Assembly: GCF_947169445.1 (NCBI RefSeq)
Contig: NZ_CAMVPU010000055.1
Location: 1-23,481, forward strand
Direction: 5' to 3'
Length of the DNA stretch: 23,481 bases
From: an uncultured Butyrivibrio sp.
GTDB lineage: Bacteria > Bacillota > Clostridia > Lachnospirales > Lachnospiraceae
Part shown: one piece after another, positions 7,484 through 14,596 of the stretch
Layout of the letters: each line of letters opens with the position of its first letter
Numbering within the stretch: position 1 is the first letter of the stretch
Notes under the pieces: generated by a model
Seen by the model: the letters and a program-made list of their open reading frames with translations, nothing else
Database searches by the model: none
What the model was told of the DNA's origin: nothing
Program-made: the position numbers and the translations under genes

Positions 7484-8644
7484 TTACTGAAGTGTAATTG
7501 TATCCCAGGTATCTTCAGGAATAAGAGCAATATAGGTTTTACCTGTGTTTATAACAAGTTCCTCGCCTCTGTCATCGAAGTACTTGGTTGGGCCTGTTTC
7601 TGATGTCTTGGACCAGGCGATAACCTTGGCTTCACCATTTGTGAGATACCATCCGGTTTCTGCAGGGTTGATGCAGTTATAGATAAGATATCCCTTCTCG
7701 TCGAGCTGGGTAAAAGAACATTTCTGCAAAATTACATTTTTAAAACTAAGAGGAGCAGAATTGTCAGCATCTTCATGCCTGTTGTCATATTCGTAGTACT
7801 CATACTCTTTAGTAGAGCTGTTGTAAACCAGCTGAGACTGGTTATGAGGAAATGGAAGAGCAGCGATTGTAGCAGGATAAGTATTAGGATACTTCTCGCT
7901 AAGAGTCAGCTCTGTGCCATATTCCATAAAGTTAAAGTGGCTGCCGGGATTGGCATATTCATTGTAAGTAGTTGAATATGCAGCTTCTCCTTCGTGACTT
8001 GCAAAATTATCTTCCAGATCACCATTTAAAATGTATTCTGTAAATTCCTGTGCCTTACCATTGTTGACACGGGAGAAAGTTCCTGAAAAGTGCGCTGACC
8101 AAGGCTTTTCAAAGTACTGGTCATTGTAGTATGGGCCGCCATCGTGGCAAAGCACTGCATTCCATTCGGAAGCTAGAAGAATATTGGTAGGTCTCGTACT
8201 TCTGATACTGCCAAGCTGCTCAATGTTGCCCCAGTCCTTGACAAGGACCATGAGTCTTGTAATTCTGTCGTTGGCAGTACTGTTCATAAGCTCGTATACA
8301 ACATCAGCTTCTGATGTTCCGTAGTGAGGGAGAGCCTTGAGCTCGTTATCTACCATGACAGCAATGGGGCGCTGATTCTCGATTTCTTTACTGATAGGTT
8401 CGCCTGTAAGCTCGCTGAAATACATATTATCAGGAAGAACATAAGGGCCATCTGCTTCTGCCTCAACAGTGGTTTCAGGTTCCTGATTATCCTGAGTGGT
8501 AACAGTTTCATTTATTGGCTCAAAAGACACTGATGTAGATACTACGTCTGAATCATCATCAGCTGCGCAGGCACTTGCCAAAAGAAGCATAGTAGTGCAC
8601 ATAACTGATGCAATGGCCTTTTTGCCAAATGATCTAATATACAT
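7484..8644 (-). CDS. DUF3048 (YerB-like) lipoprotein
   Basis: The 386-residue precursor has a positively charged start, a hydrophobic core at 10-24 and a lipobox-like ASAC with Cys26, so it is probably an outer-surface lipoprotein. An acidic low-complexity linker (about 27-68) follows, then the DUF3048 region. Typical segments are RPIAVMVDN near 92-100, SEADVVYELM, DRITRLMVLVKDW and IRSTRPTNILLASEWNAVLCHDGG; the last matches the family's SARP...HaGG pattern. The C-terminal part (about 280-386) is the second DUF3048 domain, ending TYIALIPEDTWDTITLQ. YerB of Bacillus subtilis belongs to this family; its biochemical role is unknown. A GGAG at 8655-8658 lies 10 nt before ATG 8644. The gene is divergent from feoAB across a 234-bp region. 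Confidence 0.9.
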   Translation of the reverse strand: MYIRSFGKKAIASVMCTTMLLLASACAADDDSDVVSTSVSFEPINETVTTQDNQEPETTVEAEADGPYVLPDNMYFSELTGEPISKEIENQRPIAVMVDNELKALPHYGTSEADVVYELMNSTANDRITRLMVLVKDWGNIEQLGSIRSTRPTNILLASEWNAVLCHDGGPYYNDQYFEKPWSAHFSGTFSRVNNGKAQEFTEYILNGDLEDNFASHEGEAAYSTTYNEYANPGSHFNFMEYGTELTLSEKYPNTYPATIAALPFPHNQSQLVYNSSTKEYEYYEYDNRHEDADNSAPLSFKNVILQKCSFTQLDEKGYLIYNCINPAETGWYLTNGEAKVIAWSKTSETGPTKYFDDRGEELVINTGKTYIALIPEDTWDTITLQ

Positions 8645-8727
8645 TATTTGTCATCTCCATTCTTTATCAAAAGGTACATATCAAACTGCACAGATAGGCA
8701 ATTATAATTAATAAGTAACTTTAATTG

Positions 8728-8760
8728 TATCAAAAATGTAACATTTCAGCAACCTTGACA
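8728..8760. promoter_or_regulatory. Divergent promoter region with a 13-bp palindrome (DUF3048 gene / feoAB)
   Basis: On the minus strand TTGATA (8728-8733) is a good -35, with TAATTA at 17-bp spacing and TATAAT (8701-8706) slightly too far at 21 bp. On the plus strand a perfect TTGACA lies at 8755-8760, but the matching -10 at 17 bp is poor (TGCATT); TATATA at 8808-8813 is an alternative without a -35. Between the two -35 boxes is the palindrome AAATGT-A-ACATTT (8734-8746), well placed to be an operator. It does not match a Fur or DtxR/IdeR consensus that I know. Confidence 0.4.
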
Positions 8761-8836
8761 AAAAATGGTGGACGGGCTGCATTTAATTTTTTCTTAAAAT
8801 AGGGTAGTATATAAGTAGGCAGATTTGAGATTTTGG

Positions 8837-8864
8837 CCGGACAATTTGGCAAGAAATTGTTCGG
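8837..8864 (+). promoter_or_regulatory. Inverted repeat in the feoAB leader
   Basis: CCGGACAATTT (8837-8847) and AAATTGTTCGG (8854-8864) form an 11-bp stem (one G-U pair as RNA) with loop GGCAAG. It ends 2 nt before the ribosome binding site GAGGAG (8867-8872). It could be a DNA operator for a metal-responsive regulator or an RNA hairpin controlling translation; the sequence alone does not decide. Confidence 0.55.
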
Positions 8865-8878
8865 ATGAGGAGATTAAA

Positions 8879-11239
8879 GTGACTATAAGAGAGATGGGAA
8901 TTGGCGATAAAGCCAGAATAATAAAAGTTGGCGGGGAAGGTGCTCTCCGCCAACATTTTTTGGATATGGGTGTTATACCCGGAGCGGAGCTTTCTGTAAT
9001 TAAGTACGCTCCAATGGGAGACCCGCTGGAAATAGAAATACACGGATACAGGCTGACACTGCGTCTTGCAGAGGCGGCGCAAATCGAAGTTGAGAAAATT
9101 GATGCCTTTGAGGAGGAAAAGAGTGATCAGGCTATTCCTAGGAAGCCTCTTTCCGAGAAAAAGAAGACGTTTCACCCGGGACTTGGTGAAACAGGTATTT
9201 TTCATCCTAAGGGAAGCGGCAACCCACTTCCGGATGGGACGATGCTTACCTTTGCACTGGTGGGTAACCAGAATAGCGGCAAGACAACTCTTTTCAATCA
9301 GCTGACAGGCTCCAAGCAGCATGTTGGTAATTTCCCGGGAGTTACAGTTGACCGCAAGGATGGTGAGATAAGGGGCTACAAGAATACTCTTATCACAGAC
9401 CTTCCCGGCATTTATTCCATGTCGCCTTATACTAATGAAGAGATTGTATCTCGTAATCATGTTCTTTCTGAGAAGCCTACGGCGATCATAAATATTGTTG
9501 ATGCTACGAATATCGAAAGAAACCTTTATCTTACTATGCAGCTTCTTGAGATGGACGTTCCAACCGTTGTTGCGCTCAATATGATGGATGAGCTGACTGG
9601 CAACGGCGGCGTGGTTGATATAAATGCCATGGAAGAGATGCTTGGAACACCAGTTGTTCCTATTGCCGCTGCGAAAAATGAGGGCGTTGATGAGCTTATT
9701 ACTCATGCTCTTCATATTGCTAAATATCAGGAAAAGCCCCTCGAGCAGGACTTTTGCCTTAAGGATGACAATGGCGGTATTGTTCACAAATGTCTTCATG
9801 CTGTCATGAACCTGATCGCAGATAATGCGGAAAGAGCAGGGCTTCCTCTTCGATTCACTGCCAGTAAGGTGGTTGAGGGAGATGAGCTTATCATTGAAAA
9901 GCTGGTCCTTGATGATAATGAAAAAGAGGCCATTGAGCATATTGTCTCTCATATGGAAAAAGAGAGAGGTCTCGACCGAAGTGCTGCTATTGCAGACATG
10001 AGATTTGCATATATAAAGAGAGTCTGCAGTCAGTGCGTTACCAAGCCAAAAGAGAGCAGGCAGCAGCTGCGAAGCAATAAGATAGACCAGGTTCTTACAG
10101 GTAAATATACGGCTATCCCAATGTTTATTATCATAATGGGACTTGTCTTTATCCTGACCTTTAATGTGATCGGTGCCTTTCTTCAGGGACTGCTTGAGGA
10201 GCTGATCGGCGGCCTTGCTTCGGTAGTTGAGAATCTGTTAGTGGCTAATGGCGTAAATGAGGTACTTCAGGGCCTTATAATAAAAGGAATCTTTGAAGGT
10301 GTTGGAAGTGTCCTTAGCTTCCTTCCAATCATCATAGTTCTTTTCTTCTTCCTGTCACTGATGGAAGATAGCGGATATATTGCAAGAGTGGCTTTTGTAA
10401 TGGATAAGCTCCTTAGAAAAATAGGTCTTTCCGGCCGAAGCATTGTTCCGTTGCTTATTGGCTTTGGCTGTACCGTACCTGCTGTAATGTCTACCAGAAC
10501 TCTTCCAAGTGAAAGAGACAGAAAGATGACAATTGTGCTGACTCCGTTTATGAGCTGCACAGCGAAGCTTCCGATATATGCATTTTTTGTAAATGCTTTT
10601 TTCCCGGGAAGAGGCGGACTTATTATAACAGCCCTTTATGTATTTGGTATAATTATAGGTATACTCAATGCATTTTTTACCAAAAAGACTGTATTTAAGG
10701 GAGAACCTGTTCCTTTTGTAATGGAGCTTCCCAATTACAGACTTCCAAGCCCAAAGAGCGTATGTCAGCTTCTTTGGGAGAAGTCCAAGGATTTCATACA
10801 AAGAGCTTTTTCGGTTATTTTCATCGCAACAATTATAGTATGGTTCTTTAGTAATTTTGACATTCATTTCAATATGGTAAGTGACTCCAAGGACAGCATA
10901 CTTGCCATTGTTGCAGGGGCTTTTGTTCCGCTTTTTGCACCCCTTGGACTTGGTGATTGGAGAATCTGTACTTCGCTTATCAGTGGTTTTATCGCCAAAG
11001 AGAGCGTGGTTTCAGTTATGGAAGTATTGTTTGTGGATGGCGTAGAGAATGCACTTTCTACTGCTTCTGCGATAACTCTTTTGGTATTTAGTTTATTGTA
11101 TACACCATGCGTTGCAGCGATTGCGTCCATCAAAAGAGAACTTGGAAGAAAGTGGGCGCTGACTGTGGTTGTTTGGCAGTGCGTGGTAGCGTGGATAGTG
11201 GCTTTTGCAGTAAGACTTATTACGATTCTGATATTATAA
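8879..11239 (+). CDS. feoB: Fused FeoA-FeoB ferrous iron transporter
   Basis: I place the start at GTG 8879 because GAGGAG at 8867-8872 is 6 nt upstream; an in-frame TTG at 8825 would run through the leader hairpin. This gives 786 residues. Residues 1-74 are an SH3-like FeoA domain (LRQHFLDMGVIPG, then LRLAEAAQIEVE). After a charged linker comes the FeoB GTPase: G1 GNQNSGKT at 129-136, G2 region GNFPGVTV at 150-157, G3 DLPG at 174-177 and G4 NMMD at 234-237. The C-terminal half has two Gate domains with GCTVPAVMSTRTLPSERDRK and SCTAKLPIYAFF, the conserved cysteine segments, and about eight to ten membrane helices. The protein takes up Fe(II) across the cytoplasmic membrane. Stand-alone FeoA is more usual; fusions are known. 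The next gene begins 21 bp later, so the two are an operon. Confidence 0.96.
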   Translation: MTIREMGIGDKARIIKVGGEGALRQHFLDMGVIPGAELSVIKYAPMGDPLEIEIHGYRLTLRLAEAAQIEVEKIDAFEEEKSDQAIPRKPLSEKKKTFHPGLGETGIFHPKGSGNPLPDGTMLTFALVGNQNSGKTTLFNQLTGSKQHVGNFPGVTVDRKDGEIRGYKNTLITDLPGIYSMSPYTNEEIVSRNHVLSEKPTAIINIVDATNIERNLYLTMQLLEMDVPTVVALNMMDELTGNGGVVDINAMEEMLGTPVVPIAAAKNEGVDELITHALHIAKYQEKPLEQDFCLKDDNGGIVHKCLHAVMNLIADNAERAGLPLRFTASKVVEGDELIIEKLVLDDNEKEAIEHIVSHMEKERGLDRSAAIADMRFAYIKRVCSQCVTKPKESRQQLRSNKIDQVLTGKYTAIPMFIIIMGLVFILTFNVIGAFLQGLLEELIGGLASVVENLLVANGVNEVLQGLIIKGIFEGVGSVLSFLPIIIVLFFFLSLMEDSGYIARVAFVMDKLLRKIGLSGRSIVPLLIGFGCTVPAVMSTRTLPSERDRKMTIVLTPFMSCTAKLPIYAFFVNAFFPGRGGLIITALYVFGIIIGILNAFFTKKTVFKGEPVPFVMELPNYRLPSPKSVCQLLWEKSKDFIQRAFSVIFIATIIVWFFSNFDIHFNMVSDSKDSILAIVAGAFVPLFAPLGLGDWRICTSLISGFIAKESVVSVMEVLFVDGVENALSTASAITLLVFSLLYTPCVAAIASIKRELGRKWALTVVVWQCVVAWIVAFAVRLITILIL

Positions 11240-11260
11240 GTAAGAACGAGGTGACTGCCT

Positions 11261-12865
11261 ATGAAACTTATTTTTGTTGGAGCTGATCATGAGGTTACCG
11301 GAAGCTGTCATTTCATTGAAGCTTGTGGTAAGAATATCCTGGTGGATTATGGAATGGAGCAGGGGAAGGACTATTTTGAAAATGTACCGCTTCCCGTATC
11401 CGCCCCTGAGATAGACTATGTCTTTCTGACACATGCGCATGTGGATCATTCGGGAAATCTGCCGCTTCTTTACGCCAAGGGCTTTAGAGGCAAGATTTTT
11501 GCAACGGATGCTACAACTGATCTTTGTAACATAATGTTAAGAGACTGTGCCCATATTCAGTTGCAGGAGGCAGAGTGGCGCAACAGAAAGGGTAAAAGAA
11601 ATAAAGAAATAGCTCAGATTGAGCCAGCCTATACCATGGAAGATGCAGAGAAGACCATCAAATCTTTTGTGCCCTGTGGTTATGGCGAGGAGATAAATGT
11701 CTGCGAAGGTGTGAAGATCAGATTTACTGATATTGGTCACCTTCTTGGGTCAGCCAGTATTGAAGTTTGGCTTACGGAAAAAAATGTGACTAAAAAGCTT
11801 GTCTTTTCCGGAGATATAGGAAATAAGAGCCAGCCTCTTATCAGAGATCCGCAGATGACTTCAGAAGCAGACTATGTGGTAATGGAGTCGACCTATGGAG
11901 ACAGGCTTCATGCAGTAGAAAGACCTGACTATGTCAAAGACCTGGCGCAGATACTGGACAGAACCTTCGCAAGAGGCGGAAATGTTGTAATTCCGTCCTT
12001 TGCAGTCGGAAGAACCCAGGAAATGCTTTATTTTATCAGAAAGATAAAAAAAGAAGGACTGGTAAAGTCAAATCCGAATTTCCAGGTATTTGTAGATAGC
12101 CCGCTGGCTGTAGAGGCTACTGAGATTTTTGCGGATCATCAGTATGAATGCTATGATGAAGAAGCGATGGAACTGGTAAAGAAGAGGATAAATCCAATTC
12201 TTTTCCCGGGACTTAATCTTGCTATTACGACGGAAGAGTCAAGGGCGATAAATGAAAATCCGGAGCCCAAGGTTATCATTTCTGCCTCCGGAATGTGCGA
12301 GGCCGGACGAATCAGGCATCACCTCAAGCACAATCTATGGAGAGAGGAATGCACCATATTGTTTGTGGGCTATCAATCCATTGGAACCACAGGAAGAGCC
12401 ATTGTGGACGGCGCTGAGCAGGTTAAGCTCTTTGGAGAGACCATTGATATCAAGGCTGACATATGTAAGCTTGAAGGTCTGTCGGGACACGCGGACAAGA
12501 ATGGCCTTATAGAATGGCTGAATGGTTTTAATGTAAAAAGACCAAGAAAGGTGTTCGTGGTTCACGGCGAAGACAGTGTATGTACGTCTTTTGCGCAGCT
12601 TCTTAGGGAAGAGTATGGATATGATACCTATGCGCCTTACAGCGGAACGGAGTTTGATATTATTTCCGGAAATCTGATGAAGGAAGGTATGCCGATTCCT
12701 GTCAAGAAGAAGGAAGCTGCGCTTGTTTCGGATGTTTATGCGAGACTTAAGGCAGCAGGTGCGAGACTTATGGGAATTATCGCAAAGAGCGACGGCATGA
12801 CCAACAAGGATAAGGCTAAATTTGCAGATCAGATAATCGCGCTGTGCGATAAGTGGAGTAAGTAG
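11261..12865 (+). CDS. Beta-CASP metallo-beta-lactamase-fold RNase-type hydrolase
   Basis: The 534-residue cytoplasmic protein has a metallo-beta-lactamase core with THAHVDH at 57-63 (His58, His60, Asp62, His63), a later His in DIGHLLGSAS (His160) and FSGDIGN with Asp185. A beta-CASP insert follows, with the motifs VVIPSFAVGRTQEML, FVDSPLAVEATEIF and VIISASGMCEAGRIRHHLKHNL. The RMMBL region is present (KLEGLSGHADKNGLIEW, then VFVVHGED). Proteins with this architecture are RNA-processing nucleases related to eukaryotic CPSF73 and bacterial YhfI/YmfA-like or RNase J-like enzymes. The sequence is shorter than, and organised differently from, true RNase J. The substrate is not known. GAGGTGA at 11248-11254 lies 6 nt before the ATG. 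Position right after feoAB suggests co-transcription but not necessarily a shared function. Confidence 0.92.
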   Translation: MKLIFVGADHEVTGSCHFIEACGKNILVDYGMEQGKDYFENVPLPVSAPEIDYVFLTHAHVDHSGNLPLLYAKGFRGKIFATDATTDLCNIMLRDCAHIQLQEAEWRNRKGKRNKEIAQIEPAYTMEDAEKTIKSFVPCGYGEEINVCEGVKIRFTDIGHLLGSASIEVWLTEKNVTKKLVFSGDIGNKSQPLIRDPQMTSEADYVVMESTYGDRLHAVERPDYVKDLAQILDRTFARGGNVVIPSFAVGRTQEMLYFIRKIKKEGLVKSNPNFQVFVDSPLAVEATEIFADHQYECYDEEAMELVKKRINPILFPGLNLAITTEESRAINENPEPKVIISASGMCEAGRIRHHLKHNLWREECTILFVGYQSIGTTGRAIVDGAEQVKLFGETIDIKADICKLEGLSGHADKNGLIEWLNGFNVKRPRKVFVVHGEDSVCTSFAQLLREEYGYDTYAPYSGTEFDIISGNLMKEGMPIPVKKKEAALVSDVYARLKAAGARLMGIIAKSDGMTNKDKAKFADQIIALCDKWSK

Positions 12866-12892
12866 GGAATTTAGCAAAGTTTATTGAACAAG

Positions 12893-12898
12893 TATAAT
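12893..12898 (+). promoter_or_regulatory. Likely -10 box of thyA-folA
   Basis: A perfect TATAAT lies 34 bp upstream of the thyA ATG; the -35 region at 17 bp spacing (12870-12875, TTTAGC) is weak. It suggests that thyA-folA has its own promoter in addition to read-through from the upstream genes. GAACA/TGTTC arms 7 bp apart (12886-12902) straddle the box. Confidence 0.45.
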
Positions 12899-12932
12899 GT
12901 TCTAAACAAAAGTTTTAGGGGAGAAGATAAAT

Positions 12933-13784
12933 ATGAGCAGAGCAGATGAAATATTCATTGATATGTGCAGGGATATTCTTGAAAACGGCACATCAACTGA
13001 GGGAGAAAAGGTTAGAACACATTGGCCTGACGGAGAACCTGCATATACGATCAAGAAATTTGGCGTGGTCAACAGATACGATCTTTCTAAGGAGTTTCCA
13101 ATCATGACTCTTAGAAAGACAGCGCTTAAGAGTGCTACGGATGAGATCCTCTGGATTTACCAGAAAAAGAGTAATAATATTCATGACCTGAACAGCCATA
13201 TTTGGGATGAATGGGCTGATGAGAGTGGTTCTATCGGTAAGGCCTACGGCTATCAGATTGGGCAAAAGAGCATTTACAAAGAGGGCGAGTTTGACCAGAT
13301 TGACAGAGTTATTTATGACCTTAAGAATAATCCGTTCAGCCGTCGTATCATGACCAATACCTATGTTTTCTCAGATCTTCATGAGATGAATCTCTATCCA
13401 TGTGCATATTCTGTTACCTACAATGTTACACAGAAAAAGGGTGAGGACAGACTGACACTTAATGCAGTTCTCAACCAGCGCTCACAGGATGTACTGGCAG
13501 CCAATAACTGGAACGTTGTGCAGTATGCTGTTCTGGTTCATATGCTGGCTCAGGTGTGCGATATGAATGTTGGAGAGCTGGTGCATGTAATTGCAGATGC
13601 ACATATCTATGACAGACATGTGCCGCTTATTAAGGAACTTATAGAGCGTAAGCCTTTGCCGGCTCCTAAATTCCACTTAAATCCTGATGTTAAAGATTTC
13701 TATGAATTTACAAGGAATGATGTATCATTAGAGGGATACGAAGTTGCAGGCGAGCAGCTTAAGGACATTCCGATAGCCATATAA
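12933..13784 (+). CDS. thyA: Thymidylate synthase ThyA
   Basis: ThyA methylates dUMP to dTMP with 5,10-methylene-tetrahydrofolate and releases dihydrofolate. The 283 residues start in a strong context (GGGGAGAAG about 8 nt before ATG). Catalytic Cys157 is in LYPCAYSVTYNV; the nucleotide-phosphate site includes the RR pair at 137-138 in FSRRIMTN and the QRSQD at 182-186. DAHIYDRH at 222-229 is the conserved His/Tyr motif. The segment after QRSQD reads VLAANNWNVVQYAVL in place of the usual LGxPFNI, so this belongs to a divergent ThyA branch, not the E. coli type; the key Asn is retained at NWN. The C-terminus ends DIPIAI, matching the closing IAI/VAI motif. folA follows on the same strand, the natural pathway partner. 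Confidence 0.95.
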   Translation: MSRADEIFIDMCRDILENGTSTEGEKVRTHWPDGEPAYTIKKFGVVNRYDLSKEFPIMTLRKTALKSATDEILWIYQKKSNNIHDLNSHIWDEWADESGSIGKAYGYQIGQKSIYKEGEFDQIDRVIYDLKNNPFSRRIMTNTYVFSDLHEMNLYPCAYSVTYNVTQKKGEDRLTLNAVLNQRSQDVLAANNWNVVQYAVLVHMLAQVCDMNVGELVHVIADAHIYDRHVPLIKELIERKPLPAPKFHLNPDVKDFYEFTRNDVSLEGYEVAGEQLKDIPIAI

Positions 13785-13885
13785 AAGAGAGCGCAGCGAA
13801 GCCATGCGTATATAGCTCAAAAGTAGTGGGCATCAACTATGAGGCCCACCCGGGCATCATTAAAAAGAAATGCGAGGAAATAAAT

Positions 13886-14377
13886 TTGAAAGCAATCGTA
13901 GCAGTAGACAGTAACTGGGCCATTGGCAATAAGGGGCAGCTCCTGGTGAGCATACCTGCGGACCAGAAGAATTTTAGAAACGAGACACTCGGTAAGACAA
14001 TTGTTTATGGCAGAAAGACCCTCGAGACTTTTCCTCAGAGAGTTGTTCTTCCAAAGCGCAATAATATTATCCTTTCAACCAAAAAGGATTACAGGGTAAA
14101 AGATGCAGCAGTAGTGCATTCAAGACAGGAACTTTTGGACCTTGTTTCAGACCTTGATACAGATGAAGTGTATATTATCGGCGGGTCAAGTGTATACAAA
14201 GAATTCCTTGATCTGTGTGATACTGCAATAGTGACTTTTATCGACAAAGAGTTTGAGGCTGACAGCTATTTCCCTAATCTGGATAAGGATCCTGAATGGG
14301 AGATGACTGAGGAATCAGAAGAACAGGTATATTTTGATCTTACCTATACCTACAGAACCTATAAGCGTGTTAAGTAA
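13886..14377 (+). CDS. folA: Dihydrofolate reductase
   Basis: The enzyme reduces dihydrofolate to tetrahydrofolate with NADPH, regenerating the cofactor used by ThyA. The best start is TTG 13886: GAGGAA at 13874-13879 is 6 nt upstream and the protein then begins (M)KAIVAVDSNWAIGNKG at the normal DHFR position, 163 residues in all. A GTG at 13826 in the same frame would add 20 residues not found in DHFRs. Asp26 in IPADQKNF is the expected catalytic acid. GKTIVYGRKTLETFP and VYIIGGSSVYKEFL are the NADPH-binding motifs. The usual Trp of the LPW motif next to the active site is Val21 here (LLVSIPAD). The end is TYTYRTYKRVK, the normal last strand. A MITE-like element begins 12 bp after the stop. 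Confidence 0.93.
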   Translation: MKAIVAVDSNWAIGNKGQLLVSIPADQKNFRNETLGKTIVYGRKTLETFPQRVVLPKRNNIILSTKKDYRVKDAAVVHSRQELLDLVSDLDTDEVYIIGGSSVYKEFLDLCDTAIVTFIDKEFEADSYFPNLDKDPEWEMTEESEEQVYFDLTYTYRTYKRVK

Positions 14378-14389
14378 CTAAAGATAATT

Positions 14390-14534
14390 GTTACTGTTCA
14401 GACAGAAATGCGCACTGTGCTGCGCATTTCGTGAGAAAGTGATTCAGGAGTGAGCGCATTCCTTCGACGAAGTCGAATTGGAATGAATGCGCGAATCAGT
14501 TACTGGAGGGAGCTGCAAGCGAGTGAACAGTAAC
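14390..14534. mobile_element. MITE-like 145-bp element with TIRs and 8-bp target duplication
   Basis: Perfect 11-bp terminal inverted repeats, GTTACTGTTCA (14390-14400) and TGAACAGTAAC (14524-14534), are flanked by an exact 8-bp direct repeat AGATAATT (14382-14389 and 14535-14542), which looks like a target-site duplication. Inside are a perfect 10-bp stem GAAATGCGCA/TGCGCATTTC (14405-14414 and 14421-14430) and a longer branched hairpin: TGATTC/GAATCA (14440-14445, 14493-14498), GCGCATT/AATGCGC (14454-14460, 14486-14492) and TTCGAC/GTCGAA (14463-14468, 14472-14477). No open frame for a transposase is present, so it would depend on one elsewhere. It sits between folA and the lipid kinase gene without breaking either. 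It may instead be a structured RNA with an accidental flanking repeat, but the exact 8-bp duplication favours insertion. Confidence 0.7.
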
Positions 14535-14564
14535 AGATAATTGGCATGACATATTTGCTTTTGT

Positions 14565-14583
14565 TTAAGAAATAATTTCTTAA
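14565..14583 (+). promoter_or_regulatory. 19-bp palindrome at the lipid kinase ribosome binding site
   Basis: TTAAGAAAT-A-ATTTCTTAA is a perfect inverted repeat whose right arm overlaps the first two bases of the ribosome binding site AAGGAG (14582-14587). As RNA it could fold with a 7-bp stem and 5-nt loop next to the start; as DNA it could be an operator. Confidence 0.45.
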
Positions 14584-14596
14584 GGAGTGAATAAAC

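Noticed and set aside
8825..8878. An upstream TTG start for FeoAB at 8825.
   Set aside because: The extra 18 codons would translate the leader inverted repeat and have no ribosome binding site; GTG 8879 has GAGGAG at 6 nt.
8783..9952. A 389-codon open frame on the minus strand opposite feoAB.
   Set aside because: It mirrors the FeoAB coding frame, has no family motif and no ribosome binding site. FeoAB is unambiguous on the plus strand.
12335..12877. A 180-codon minus-strand frame opposite the beta-CASP gene.
   Set aside because: It overlaps conserved beta-CASP/RMMBL motifs on the other strand and shows no protein-like features.
12886..12902. GAACA/TGTTC arms around the thyA -10 box as a LexA (SOS) site.
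   Set aside because: The Gram-positive LexA box is GAACNNNNGTTC; here the GAAC and GTTC halves are 9 bp apart, so the spacing is wrong.
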